From positions 196,704-260,703 of the forward strand of contig QZCP01000017.1 of NCBI GenBank assembly GCA_003956705.1: a stretch of DNA of 64,000 nucleotides, given 5' to 3'. The stretch is from Brevipalpus yothersi. Lineage: Eukaryota; Arthropoda; Arachnida; Trombidiformes; Tenuipalpidae. The notes below the pieces were generated by a model. The model saw nothing but the letters and a program-made list of their open reading frames with translations, made no database searches and was not told the origin of the DNA. A program made the position numbers and the translations under genes. Below, in pieces: positions 55,549 through 64,000 of the stretch; the stretch's first letter is position 1, and each line of letters begins with the position of its first letter.

Positions 55549-56543
55549 CCGGATGCCGCACCAAAGTTACCCAATTTCCAATGACCACAATGTTGATTAA
55601 TCCACTACCAACTATATATATTCATCCACAATTAATCATCCACCAATATGTGTGTCCACGCCAATGTATCAATATTATCGATATAATATGAATCAACGTG
55701 CGATCACAACCACACATACATACACACACACACACACACACTTTAACCGGCTCTTGATAAGATGATAAGATGAATCAACGTAAGCGCAGAGGATGCGTAA
55801 TTCGATCCACTTTTTTCAGCCACTTTTTTCAACTTCCTTTTCCCAAGCCTTGCAAGAGCAATGCAAGAGAGAGACCATCTTGGCTATGGATTACATTATA
55901 ATTAAGGTGGCTGATGATTGCGAATAATTTTTCTATTCATCATGATGTATATTGTACGATGGGATCATGGTGCCTTATGAATTTTTCAGGGATTTGGGGA
56001 CCATTTGTTTATGGTCTTCGATGCTGCATTGAATTCGGGATGAATTGCAATTGTAATTAAGTAGCAATTGATAAATACATGATTGATTTTTTTTTCGTGG
56101 TTCAAAATTAGAACTTCTAGCCATGCTTCTGAGATTTCAATTACTATGGTCATGAAATTTTTTGGTTTTTATTTGGCACGATAAGTTGTATTTTTTTATC
56201 TTATAAGGGGTCGAATCGTTGATGATGTGAAATTCTATTCGTGTTGGTATTAATTAATAATTAATTATCTTTGGGTTGGAATTCATGAGGATCTCAATCT
56301 ATAGTCATAGATATGATTACACAATCTGATTTTCATTGAAGATTACTGGTCATATTCACTTCAGAGGTTCATCTGTTTTATATTATAATATAATATTTCT
56401 GGTGGATAAATGATCAGGATATTGAGGATTTCCAATAAATTTAATAAATCAGAAAATTCTTTCCTGTTACCTTTAATCAATACCTTCAACTATGAAAACA
56501 AGCGCCTCATCTTCATTTAGTCACTGATAACATCCATAATGAC
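55549..56543. other. Intergenic region upstream of STT3B
   Basis: No gene seen. It should carry the STT3B promoter near its left end and the 3' untranslated region of the secreted orphan gene at its right end. A minus-strand ATTAAA lies about 70 bases beyond the orphan gene's stop. An AC dinucleotide run occurs near 55723-55741. Confidence 0.6.
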
Positions 56544-57380
56544 TCATTTAAAAAGACTTTTGCCCCATTTTTCCATCAAACGGTAATCATTAGCAAGATT
56601 TACAAGACTGCCTCTGATTTGTTCCTCTGTAGGTTTCTCATCTACCCATCCCATTTCACCCAAATTTTCCATGATAAACTTTACCACTGGGGTGATATCA
56701 GGCTTATTGGTACCCTTTTTCTTACCAATATCGATTCCCTCTTGAATGGTTGCCCAAAAGAAATCTTTGTTGGTTACAATGAATTTCACAAGAGCCTTGA
56801 TGTCCTTTGGCTTGGGAGTATCGGGAAGAGCACGAGTATGTATCTCATTTCCGAATTCTAGAGCCCATTCCAATAGGACCATAACTCCATATGGCTCCAC
56901 AGTATCAGCATCATGAGCACCAAAGAACCGTCCCAAAATTTTGCCAATACTCTTCATTTTGGCATCAAAATCAATTCCTTCCGTTCCAGCCTCTTGCTTG
57001 TGGCTATCAATCTCTTTTCGTAGCGCTTCACAGGTCACATCACCATTGGCCTTTGGTACACACATATTATCTCGAGTCATAACGAAATCGACAAATTTTT
57101 CTGCTGAACTTATGCTCATCTTTAAGCTATCAGAATCATCTTTTTCGAGGACCAGCCAATTCAGAACTTTCAAGAGCCTTGGAAGTCCTTAGAAAAGACA
57201 AATAAAATGAATTGTTCAATTTATATTCTCAATATCAGTGGGTTATACTATTGTTATGAGAAAAAATTTAGTAATATTACCTTTTTTAATGTTCGCCTTG
57301 GTATCCTCAATCAAATCTCCAGAATGACCTAAGTTGATCAAATTGAATGAGATCAAGATCACAAGTAAATAGATTTTCAT
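56544..57380 (-). CDS. Secreted protein of unknown family (orphan)
   Basis: Two exons on the minus strand: 57380-57281 and 57187-56544; one 93-base GT-AG intron in phase 1; 247 aa. The start ATG at 57380 opens into a clear signal peptide (MKIYLLVILISFNLINLGHS, cleavage likely near 20). The mature part of about 227 residues is rich in Lys, Asp and Glu, looks mostly helical, has no membrane segment, and has only two cysteines (76 and 86), which could form one disulfide loop. I recognise no domain. A TATA box upstream and a small single intron fit a strongly expressed secreted product, perhaps of gland, gut or haemolymph; this is inference. No neighbouring paralogue is present in the window. Confidence 0.85.
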
Positions 57381-57463
57381 TTTATTATTATGATTCTTTG
57401 AACAACCTCGTCACAAATGAGAAGAAGAAGACTGTCTGCGTGTTCATTTGGATTGAATCTTCT

Positions 57464-57471
57464 TTTATAAA
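57464..57471 (-). promoter_or_regulatory. TATA box of the secreted orphan gene
   Basis: TATAAAAG on the minus strand, ending 83 bases upstream of the start codon at 57380. Transcription would be expected to begin about 25-30 bases downstream, near 57435, giving a 5' leader of about 55 bases with no upstream ATG that competes obviously. Confidence 0.6.
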
Positions 57472-58384
57472 GGAAATTATGGTATCGTCTCTCTCCTCAT
57501 GATGGACACAAGAGATGACATCAAACCATTCACACCATGAGCTTCAGTCTGGATCATGAATCGCATCTTTTGTACGATTTATAAGTAGTGCTTCTAGCTA
57601 AATTTTTTCCTCCTGCGTTCCTCTTCATCCAGTGCCTACATAATTTGCTCTCGATTGACAAAATTAACTTCCAATCTCCGAGAGAATGTCCAATTTTTGA
57701 TCTGGATTCGTAGGATGCAGATGCTCATTTAGTCATCATGTTGTTGGAATATAAGTGTTCTTGGTGGCTCTCACAAAGCTAGAGAAAGTTTTTTAAATCA
57801 TGTAGCCAAACGGAAATTGGTCACTCAACACCTAATCACTTGATAGCACTTCGCTCATTCTGTGATACAAGTTATGATAGTACTGTGTAAAGTTAATTTT
57901 TCCAGCTTTTTGTTAGACAATAAATATACTAATCGAGGTTATAGTCATAAAGTGGTTGAGCAAGATAACGAAAATTGAATTAAAATATTGAAAGTAATCG
58001 ATGATATATTCACAAGAAACAGCTTTATCTTTCAAAACATTAAAAGACAAATCTATGCTTCAAAATACTGCCTTTTTATAAAATATGATTCGTGATATAC
58101 TCAGCAGTTTTTTTAATTCCTTCACCAAATTCTTGTTTAAAATTTGATTTGATTTGTAATTTTTACAAATTTTTGAGTTGAACATTTTCATTTTCAATAG
58201 CTATGTAGTTAAAATAGATATGAAAATTAATTTTGCTCAATATTCCTCACAGATAATGATTCTTCGGGAGGAAAGTTTGAAGAAAATTTGTTTTCTGACT
58301 TGAAATTAAGATATTCACTGATACAATTTGATACAAAAATCACCTAGTTTGTAAATTATATTGGAATCCGTTATTCAAATGAAA
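57472..58384. other. Intergenic region between orphan gene and duplicated block
   Basis: AT-rich sequence with no supported gene, RNA gene or repeat array. Confidence 0.6.
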
Positions 58385-58640
58385 TCTGGTGGAATCTAGC
58401 ATAGTAAGCCTCTATCCAAAGCTCTTGCAGCCTGTTGGACCTCAGCCAGTGCTCTCAGATATTCAGCTTGTGCTTGTGACACTTGATCAGTAATCGAGTC
58501 CAGGTTAGTTTTTGGAATTATCGTATCAACTTGAGAAGCTGCTAGTGTCCATGTTATGTATTTTGGAGGCCAAAGTGTTCTATACATTCCTTTCGCATCT
58601 TTGGTTTGTCTTTGGTATTCATAATTAGCGCATCGAATTC
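58385..58640 (-). pseudogene. Fused relic: endostatin fragment joined to zinc-finger protein tail (duplication unit C)
   Basis: On the minus strand, 58640 to about 58545 matches the endostatin exon of the collagen gene and its copy in unit B (shared landmarks: ATTCATAAT, the GGTTTGTCTTTGG run and AGTGTCCA). From about 58525 the sequence matches the C-terminal coding part of the finger gene, giving IIPKTNLDS, then an Ala/Glu-rich helix ending in RGLL and a stop at about 58396. The junction lies at TTGAGA, a short sequence present in both parents, so an internal deletion of roughly 1.2-1.3 kb by microhomology is the simplest origin. The open frame runs through the junction, but no ATG start is evident and no intact domain remains. 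Confidence 0.75.
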
Positions 58641-58689
58641 TTCAAAGATCATGTTTTAAAAGAAAACGACTACAATAAAAAAATTGAAA

Positions 58690-59197
58690 TCAACGTCGGA
58701 ATAAGCCTCTCAGAACCTTTCCTGCATCAGCTACAGCTCTAATAGCCTCAGCTTCTACTCGTGAAACATATTCAGTCATCGAGTCCAAATTAGTCCTTGG
58801 AATTATTGGACCAATTTGAGATATTGTAGGCAGTGGTCCACATTTCTGTTGATGGTCCAGATACTCAGAATAAACATTACTTTTCCAATCATTACAGTAG
58901 GAACAGGGGAAAAGATTTCTACTCTTTATGGGTAATGAATCATATTTCTTATTTATATTCGGTGATTGTTTCACTTTATTTTTTAATTGATTTCAAATCT
59001 TTTTCCAATGATTTAAGAGGACGAGTTAAGGCTTCCAACATTCTTCGATGCTCGTCCAAAGCTCGTTCAGTCTCATTCTTATCAATCCTTCTCAAACATT
59101 TCAATGAATATTTTTCTCCATTTTAACCGTATGATGTGTGCTCTCCCTCTTGATTACTTGGTTTAATTTTTGTAACTTTTGTACCCTTCCTTGACAT
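58690..59197 (-). pseudogene. Zinc-finger protein pseudogene (unit B copy)
   Basis: Minus-strand copy of the intact gene at 60206-60712, alignable from its ATG (59197) to its RGLFRR-stop end. Codon 25 is a TAA (59125-59123) where the intact copy has Lys. A second in-frame TAA occurs at 58978-58976, followed by one extra base (58975) that shifts the remaining sequence by one frame. The downstream frame still keeps the finger (FPCSYCNDWK...YLDHQQKC) and the tail IIPRTNLDSMTEYVSR. Preserved spacing of the metal ligands despite two disabling changes suggests fairly recent loss. The downstream 95 codons alone could be translated only from an internal start, for which I see no ATG at the head. Confidence 0.85.
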
Positions 59198-59839
59198 CTA
59201 GTTATGATTATTTTATCACTTAGACTTGCATACAAGCACAGAATAGTTTACCGAGAGAAACTTCTGATAAATTAAGATAATAGGATTGAAAAAAGATGAA
59301 ATTACTGTTTCTTTATGGTTTTTTGGAGACATCTGTTTCTCATTATTGTGCTATCTTCATTGTTGAAAATTTGGAAATTGGATCCCTAATTTGAGTCTGA
59401 ATTTGAAAGCGATACTTTCATTCAGTGTTAAAAGTGTTAATCAGTGCAGGAATGATTACTTTTCAATTGCTTCTGACTTACGGGCCTATGTCAGCTCAAG
59501 ATTCCATAGATTTTGATCTCAATTTTGTAATCACAATAGAAGAGAATAGGCAAAATTTCCAGTAATTTGAGAAGAAATGAAATCTCCAGCTCCAGCAGAT
59601 CAAATAAATTATGGACAGAGTGAATGCAAGCTTATTCAATTTGAGTATCTGAAGAGGGATAAAAATACTCATTTCTACGAATTGTATGTTGAGAATCTAT
59701 ACAAAATTTTTCTGCTATCATCTTCTTTTATCATATTGAGAGAAAAAAATTTCTACGAGTCATCACTTTATTAATACATCAATTATACATACTACTAGCT
59801 AAGTGAGAATACAAATATTGATCAAACGGGCATGAAGAA

Positions 59840-60160
59840 TTGAGACCAACCACTTTTTAGTAGAACGTTTCCACCACCGAAGGAATATATTCTGGGAAAT
59901 GATGAAAATGGTGTACCTGATCCAGTCAATATGTTCCCCTAAAAGTTGAACATTATTCCTTTCTGAATCACAGGAAACGTTAATCAATAAGTCTTTCAAG
60001 ATGAAATTTACTGTACAAAAATTTTTACCTTGATGACTCGAGGATTTGAATCTTGAGATCACCTTATAGTGTCCAAATTATGTAGTCTAGAGGCCAAAAA
60101 TGTTCTATCCACATCATTGGTTTGTCTTTGGTATTCATAATCAGCACTTCTAATTCCTCA
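59840..60160 (-). pseudogene. Endostatin exon relic (unit B)
   Basis: Minus-strand sequence matching the last two endostatin exons of the collagen gene and the intron between them. Landmarks shared with the live copy include the coding equivalents of TIVRSQDSN, the region around the acceptor before GEIMFNSW and the RIYSFDGRN stretch. About 270 bases encoding the C-terminal part of endostatin, including three of its four cysteines, are missing compared with 61392-61718. Frame is lost in several places and the sequence lies beyond the collagen stop codon, so it cannot contribute to that protein. Confidence 0.8.
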
Positions 60161-60205
60161 TCATATTTTAATAAATTAATAACTATAATAATAAAAAAGT
60201 TGAAA

Positions 60206-60712
60206 TCAACGTCGAAATAAGCCTCTCGAAATCTCATCTGCCTCAGCTACAGCTCTAGCAGCTAGGGCTTCTGCTCGTGCATAATATTCAGCCATCGGGT
60301 CCATATTAGTCCTTGGAACTATTGGACCAATTTGAGTTACTGTAGGTTGTGGTTCACATTCTTGTCGATGATCCAGATATTCAGAATAAATCTTACTTTT
60401 CCAATTATTACAGTAGGAGCAAGTGAAAAAATTTCTGACCTTTGGGTGTACTGGATAGAGATTCTTGTATTTCGCTGGTGATTTTTTCACTTCCTTTTTT
60501 ATAAATTTCAAATCCTCTTCCAATTTTTTAAGATATGTATTCGTTTTAAGCAACATTTTTCGATGCTCGATCAAGGCCTTTTTAGCCTCGTCCATATTAA
60601 TCCTTCTAAAACGTTGCAGAGAATAAATTTCTCCCTTTTTACCATATTTTAAGTGTTCTTCACAGTCACTTTCTGGTGGTAGTAGTTGTTTAATTGTAGT
60701 TTTTCTAGGCAT
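60206..60712 (-). CDS. Small intronless protein with a C2HC zinc-finger-like motif (orphan)
   Basis: Single open frame of 168 codons from ATG at 60712 to TGA at 60206. Residues 1-40 are basic and polar; 41-80 form a Lys/Glu-rich, probably coiled-coil helix. A single finger-like motif has C98-x2-C101-x13-H115-x3-C119 (TCSYCNNWK...YLDHRQEC). Next comes QIGPIVPRTNMDP and an Ala/Glu/Arg helix ending RGLFRR. I do not recognise the family; the finger resembles a C2H2 unit with a Cys as last ligand. A nearby pseudogene copy keeps the same ligands, which supports past selection. It lies about 680 bases downstream of the collagen stop on the same strand and duplicated together with it. There is no signal peptide, so it is probably nuclear or cytosolic. 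Function unknown. Confidence 0.65.
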   Translation of the reverse strand: MPRKTTIKQLLPPESDCEEHLKYGKKGEIYSLQRFRRINMDEAKKALIEHRKMLLKTNTYLKKLEEDLKFIKKEVKKSPAKYKNLYPVHPKVRNFFTCSYCNNWKSKIYSEYLDHRQECEPQPTVTQIGPIVPRTNMDPMAEYYARAEALAARAVAEADEISRGLFRR

Positions 60713-61391
60713 CTTAGGTAAAATAATTCATTCACTTGACTCGCATATGATCACAAAATAATTTACAGAGAGAAGCACCTAATATTGAACATAGTAAGCT
60801 CTGCAAATGGATGAAATTGTTGTTCTCTTGATGCTATTGTGAAAGGCCTATTTTCTACTCATTATTGTACTACTTTCATTGTTGGAACTTTTAGCTTCAA
60901 AACCTCCAATTCAAAGTTTGTGATTCTCTCATCTTTCATAATTGTTAACCACTTCAAATAAATGTATGATTACTGTTCTATTGCTTTCACCCTAGTTTCA
61001 CTCCACAGATTCCAACCCCTGCATGATAATCAGAATAGGATCATCTTATTGCCAATGTTTGCCCCAATTTCAAATAAATAGAGTTTATAATGTCAAGAGA
61101 TTCAATGAATCACGGGCACAATGAAGTTTATTGAATTTGAGTTTGAAGAGCGATTGAACACTTGTTTTCATGATGATATGTCTAAAATTCTCAAGTTATC
61201 GTCTTCTTCTAATCTATTTAGAGAAAAAACTCTCAAAAGCTACTATGATGTTAATACATGAATTGAGCATGCAACTACCTGGATGTAAATATAAATATTA
61301 ATTAAACGTTCATAAAAAATTGAGAATACTCATATGAATTCTCTAAAAATGACTAGAAATAATCACCACAATATTGATATGAAAGGGGTAT
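60713..61391. other. Spacer between collagen stop and zinc-finger gene (unit A)
   Basis: Non-coding, AT-rich. It contains the 3' untranslated region of the collagen gene and the 5' flank of the finger gene, and is alignable over most of its length with 59200-59840 in unit B. An AATAAA-like sequence on the minus strand was not clearly placed. Confidence 0.6.
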
Positions 61392-63978
61392 CTAAAAATG
61401 TTCAAGTGGCACGACTGACTCAATGCATAATACAATGAATCGATTATTGCAAGAATGATTTTCCTGGTCCAAAAGTTTACTTCGAAGTAGAGAACTTGCA
61501 TATCCATACTTATGAGAATTGCCCGAATGCCATGCATCACAATACGAATCAAGGTGACGAGCTCCTCTTCTATCGGCTCCATGCCATATAAACTTTTGAG
61601 GCCAACGACTATCCAGTAGAACATTTCGACCATCGAAGGAATATATTCTTGGAAACGATGAAAATGGTGCTCCTGATCCAGTAAATATTTCCCGCCACGA
61701 ATTGAACATTATTTCACCCTGAATCAGAGGAGACATTAATCAATTAGTAGTTCAAGACAATTTTAACAATTTGAGATAAAGAGTAGAAGATTTTCCATAC
61801 CTTCAGATTGATGACTGGAAGATTGGAATCTTGGGATCGTACTATGGTATCCAAGTTGTGTAGTCTAGATGCTAAGAATGCTCGGAATATTCCTTTCACA
61901 TTGTATCGATTTGCTTGTCTATGACATTCATAATCAGCACCTCGAATACCTCGCAGATCACCATGATAAGGTTGATCAAGTGCTATCAGTCGAAGTTGCT
62001 TTGGATTCTCTTCGATTCGATCTTGAATGGGTTGATCAACTTTGGGTTTTATTGGGACAGAAACTGTTGTCACCTATTTGGAATATCAATATATTCATAG
62101 TATATCCAAAAAAGGGTTTACTTTCGAGGTACTCACAGGAATTTTTTCGGCCTCTTTCGTTTCGACAAGCGATCCTAGAGAAACATATTGCCAGCCTTTA
62201 CTAACACGAACAAGTAAAGCTTGTTCATCGGTTACAAAAGCTAAAGTGCCTTGAGCATTTATTGTGGACATTTGAGTAAGAGAATTAATATCTTTCATGA
62301 TTACAGCTCCAGGCACCACAGCTGGTTGACCATTCGTTGGAATTTCGTTTCCATCAAAATCACCGGAAGTTGGTCCTGGAGGTCCTGGTGGACCAGGAGG
62401 ACCTCGTAAAGATTCTGTAAAATTAGAGAAAAAATTACAATTTCTTGAAGATATCAAAAAAAGGATCAAAGAAATATCAACAATATTCAGCTGAGAAAAA
62501 TTATATATGCAAATTTTATACCAGAAACTTGTTTCAGATAGCTTCTCAATTCTTTCAAATCACGATTCATTTCTCGTGGACCATTTGAAGATAAACTGTT
62601 CTCGAGCCACTTGTTAGCTGTGAAAAGAGATTAAAAAAATATTCTAATTTTCAGTGCATTCAATCTTCTCTAGATTGACTAGAACAAGAAAAAAATCGAA
62701 GAAACGATATTGAAAGTTTGATTGGATTTTTTGTTACTTTTGAACAACTTTATCGTAGATGAATACAATATATGAATGCTAAGCTGAAGATAAAGTATTT
62801 CCTAATCTACAATATTTCACTCCAAGATATTTTTTTATTTCTTATCGAGAAAGATTTCAATTGGAACCAGATATGTTGACAGGCTCATAGTTGATTGAGC
62901 TCACTACCCAAAAATGATGGAAACTGACCAGTACCTTTCACAAGTTTCTCATGTGATCTTGTTGCTGAAAGGTTAATTCAGGTCAATAGAGCTCATTCAA
63001 CTGTATAACTAAAATGGAGAGCATGTTCAAAGTGGAAAACATAACTGTATATGATGAATGAAGGACAGATCTCGACATCAACACCTTAGTGAATGAACTA
63101 AGCACAAGGTCATGAACCTATTCTGATGATAGCCGGAAGCTCCGGGAGTCAATCAATTTTCACTGCACCAATCATGAGAGCCGTTTGAATCAATCGAAAA
63201 GCAACAACTTACTCAGCAATCCGAGATCAATTTCGCCTGGAGGTCCAGGCGGGCCAGGCAGACCTTGAAAGCCTCGAGGCCCTGGAGGACCGGAGAGACC
63301 TTGAGATCCTGATGGACCTTGAGGTCCAGGAGGTCCTGGTAGTCCTGGAGGACCGCTAATGACCACATTTTCCATGTCACTTGTCTTTTGATTGTCTGAA
63401 ATTGACAAAAATGTCAGCCGATAAGCGTGGATTTGCAGAAGAAGATGATTTTATGAAGTTCTTAATTTGATTTCATCATCAATCACTTGGAATGAATATT
63501 CTACTTTTTCACTTATTACTTACCTTTGCTCATTATCTGATCGATTTTTGATTTCAATTTCTCATCAATTATTTTCACAAGTGTTGGCATCGGAGTTGAT
63601 TGGCCAGGTAAACCTGGTGGACCTCTCTTGCCTCGCCTACCAGGTTCACCTTTTTCACCCTATCAAGGAGAACAGATGTGTTAAGAGGATTGAGAATTAA
63701 CCGATATTGGTTCATCATGAAACTCGTATGGATCCAAAGTTCTCAAAAATAGATGAACATACTTTGACCCTTATTCCCTCCTCTGTGACCACGATTCCTG
63801 GAGGACCAATTGGTCCAGGCTGTCCTCTTGGACCTTGTGGACCTATTGGCCCAGTATCACCTTTTTCCCCTTTCGGGCCAGGTATTGCATAAGAATATTC
63901 TTCAAGAATTGGCCCATCTTGAGCATCATCAAAGCGAGTTCTTGGTACCACAGAATGTTGACACTCACCAGGAGCTCC
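61392..63978 (-). CDS. Collagen XV/XVIII (multiplexin-type), 3' part with endostatin domain
   Basis: Minus-strand exons: 63978-63763, 63659-63524, 63395-63213, 62617-62522, 62414-62137, 62073-61801, 61718-61392; GT-AG, phases consistent, 502 aa to the stop. The 5' end lies beyond the right edge. Interrupted Gly-X-Y blocks occur in the first three exons and the fifth (PGPKGEKGDTGPIGPQG, ISGPPGLPGPPGPQGP). The fifth exon carries the NC1 trimerisation-like stretch (TINAQGTLAFVTDEQALLVRV). The last two exons encode endostatin: LRLIALDQPYHGDLRGIRGADYEC, FRAFLASRL, PRIYSFDGRNVL, WPQKFIWHG and VLCIES, with four cysteines at the family positions. It is a secreted basement-membrane collagen; the Drosophila relative is Multiplexin. 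The His-x-His zinc site at the vertebrate endostatin N-terminus is not seen. The 3' end is the source of the nearby tandem relics. Confidence 0.95.
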
Positions 63979-64000
63979 CTTCAATCAGTGACAAAATCGA

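Larger units (their letters stand above)
58385..61950 (-). repeat. Degenerate tandem duplication of the endostatin 3' end plus a zinc-finger gene
   Basis: Three diverged units in the same orientation. Unit A runs about 61950-60165 (live endostatin exons and the intact finger gene). Unit B runs about 60160-58645 (endostatin relic and finger pseudogene). Unit C runs about 58640-58385 (fused relic). The landmark ATTCATAAT(C/T)AGC occurs at 61926, 60133 and 58617, giving spacings of 1,793 and 1,516. The difference of about 277 bases is accounted for by a deletion in B that removed the endostatin C-terminal coding part. Similarity also continues through the non-coding DNA between the endostatin and finger parts, which shows segmental duplication rather than retrotransposition of one gene. 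Confidence 0.85.

Overview
The window is eukaryotic, AT-rich and intron-containing. It is almost certainly from an arthropod. All genes use GT-AG introns, one protein is a chitin-binding cuticle-type protein (CPAP1-like), and there is a multiplexin-type (collagen XV/XVIII) gene. The very dense (GA)n/(TC)n microsatellites, low GC and moderate introns would suit a chelicerate such as an acariform mite, but that narrower placement is inference. Exon models below were built by hand from splice consensus, reading phase and protein-family resemblance; every model keeps phase across all its junctions.

Layout. 1-21183 (+/-): about 21 kb with no gene I can assign, holding simple repeats, one foldback element and a few short exon-like open stretches. 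21184-30143 (+): the 3' seven exons (1,099 codons) of a NACHT/WD-repeat protein of the NWD1/NWD2 type, lacking its N-terminal NACHT part in what I can see. 30144-33077: non-coding. 33078-37244 (-): complete four-exon, 1,067-aa secreted proline-rich protein ending in one chitin-binding type-2 domain. 37245-49887: about 12.6 kb without an assignable gene, including an assembly gap inside a (TC)n tract. 49888-51939 (+): complete TMCC-family (TMCC1/2/3, Drosophila dementin) gene. 52176-55548 (-): complete 11-exon STT3B catalytic subunit of oligosaccharyltransferase, convergent with TMCC with 236 bp between stops. 56544-57380 (-): a two-exon secreted orphan protein with a good TATA box. 58385-61950: a degenerate tandem duplication. 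61392-63978 (-): the 3' part of a collagen XV/XVIII gene with Gly-X-Y segments, trimerisation region and endostatin; its 5' end is beyond the right edge.

The most interesting structure is at 58.4-61.95 kb. The endostatin-coding 3' end of the collagen gene, together with a downstream intronless gene for a small C2HC zinc-finger-like protein, has been duplicated. The first unit keeps a working endostatin and an intact 168-aa finger gene. The second keeps a decayed endostatin piece and a finger pseudogene with a nonsense codon, a frameshift and further decay. The third is an internally deleted fragment in which an endostatin remnant is joined in frame to the finger protein's tail. The other genes are unrelated in function: protein N-glycosylation (STT3B), ER membrane coiled-coil protein (TMCC), cuticle/extracellular matrix (CPAP1-like, collagen).
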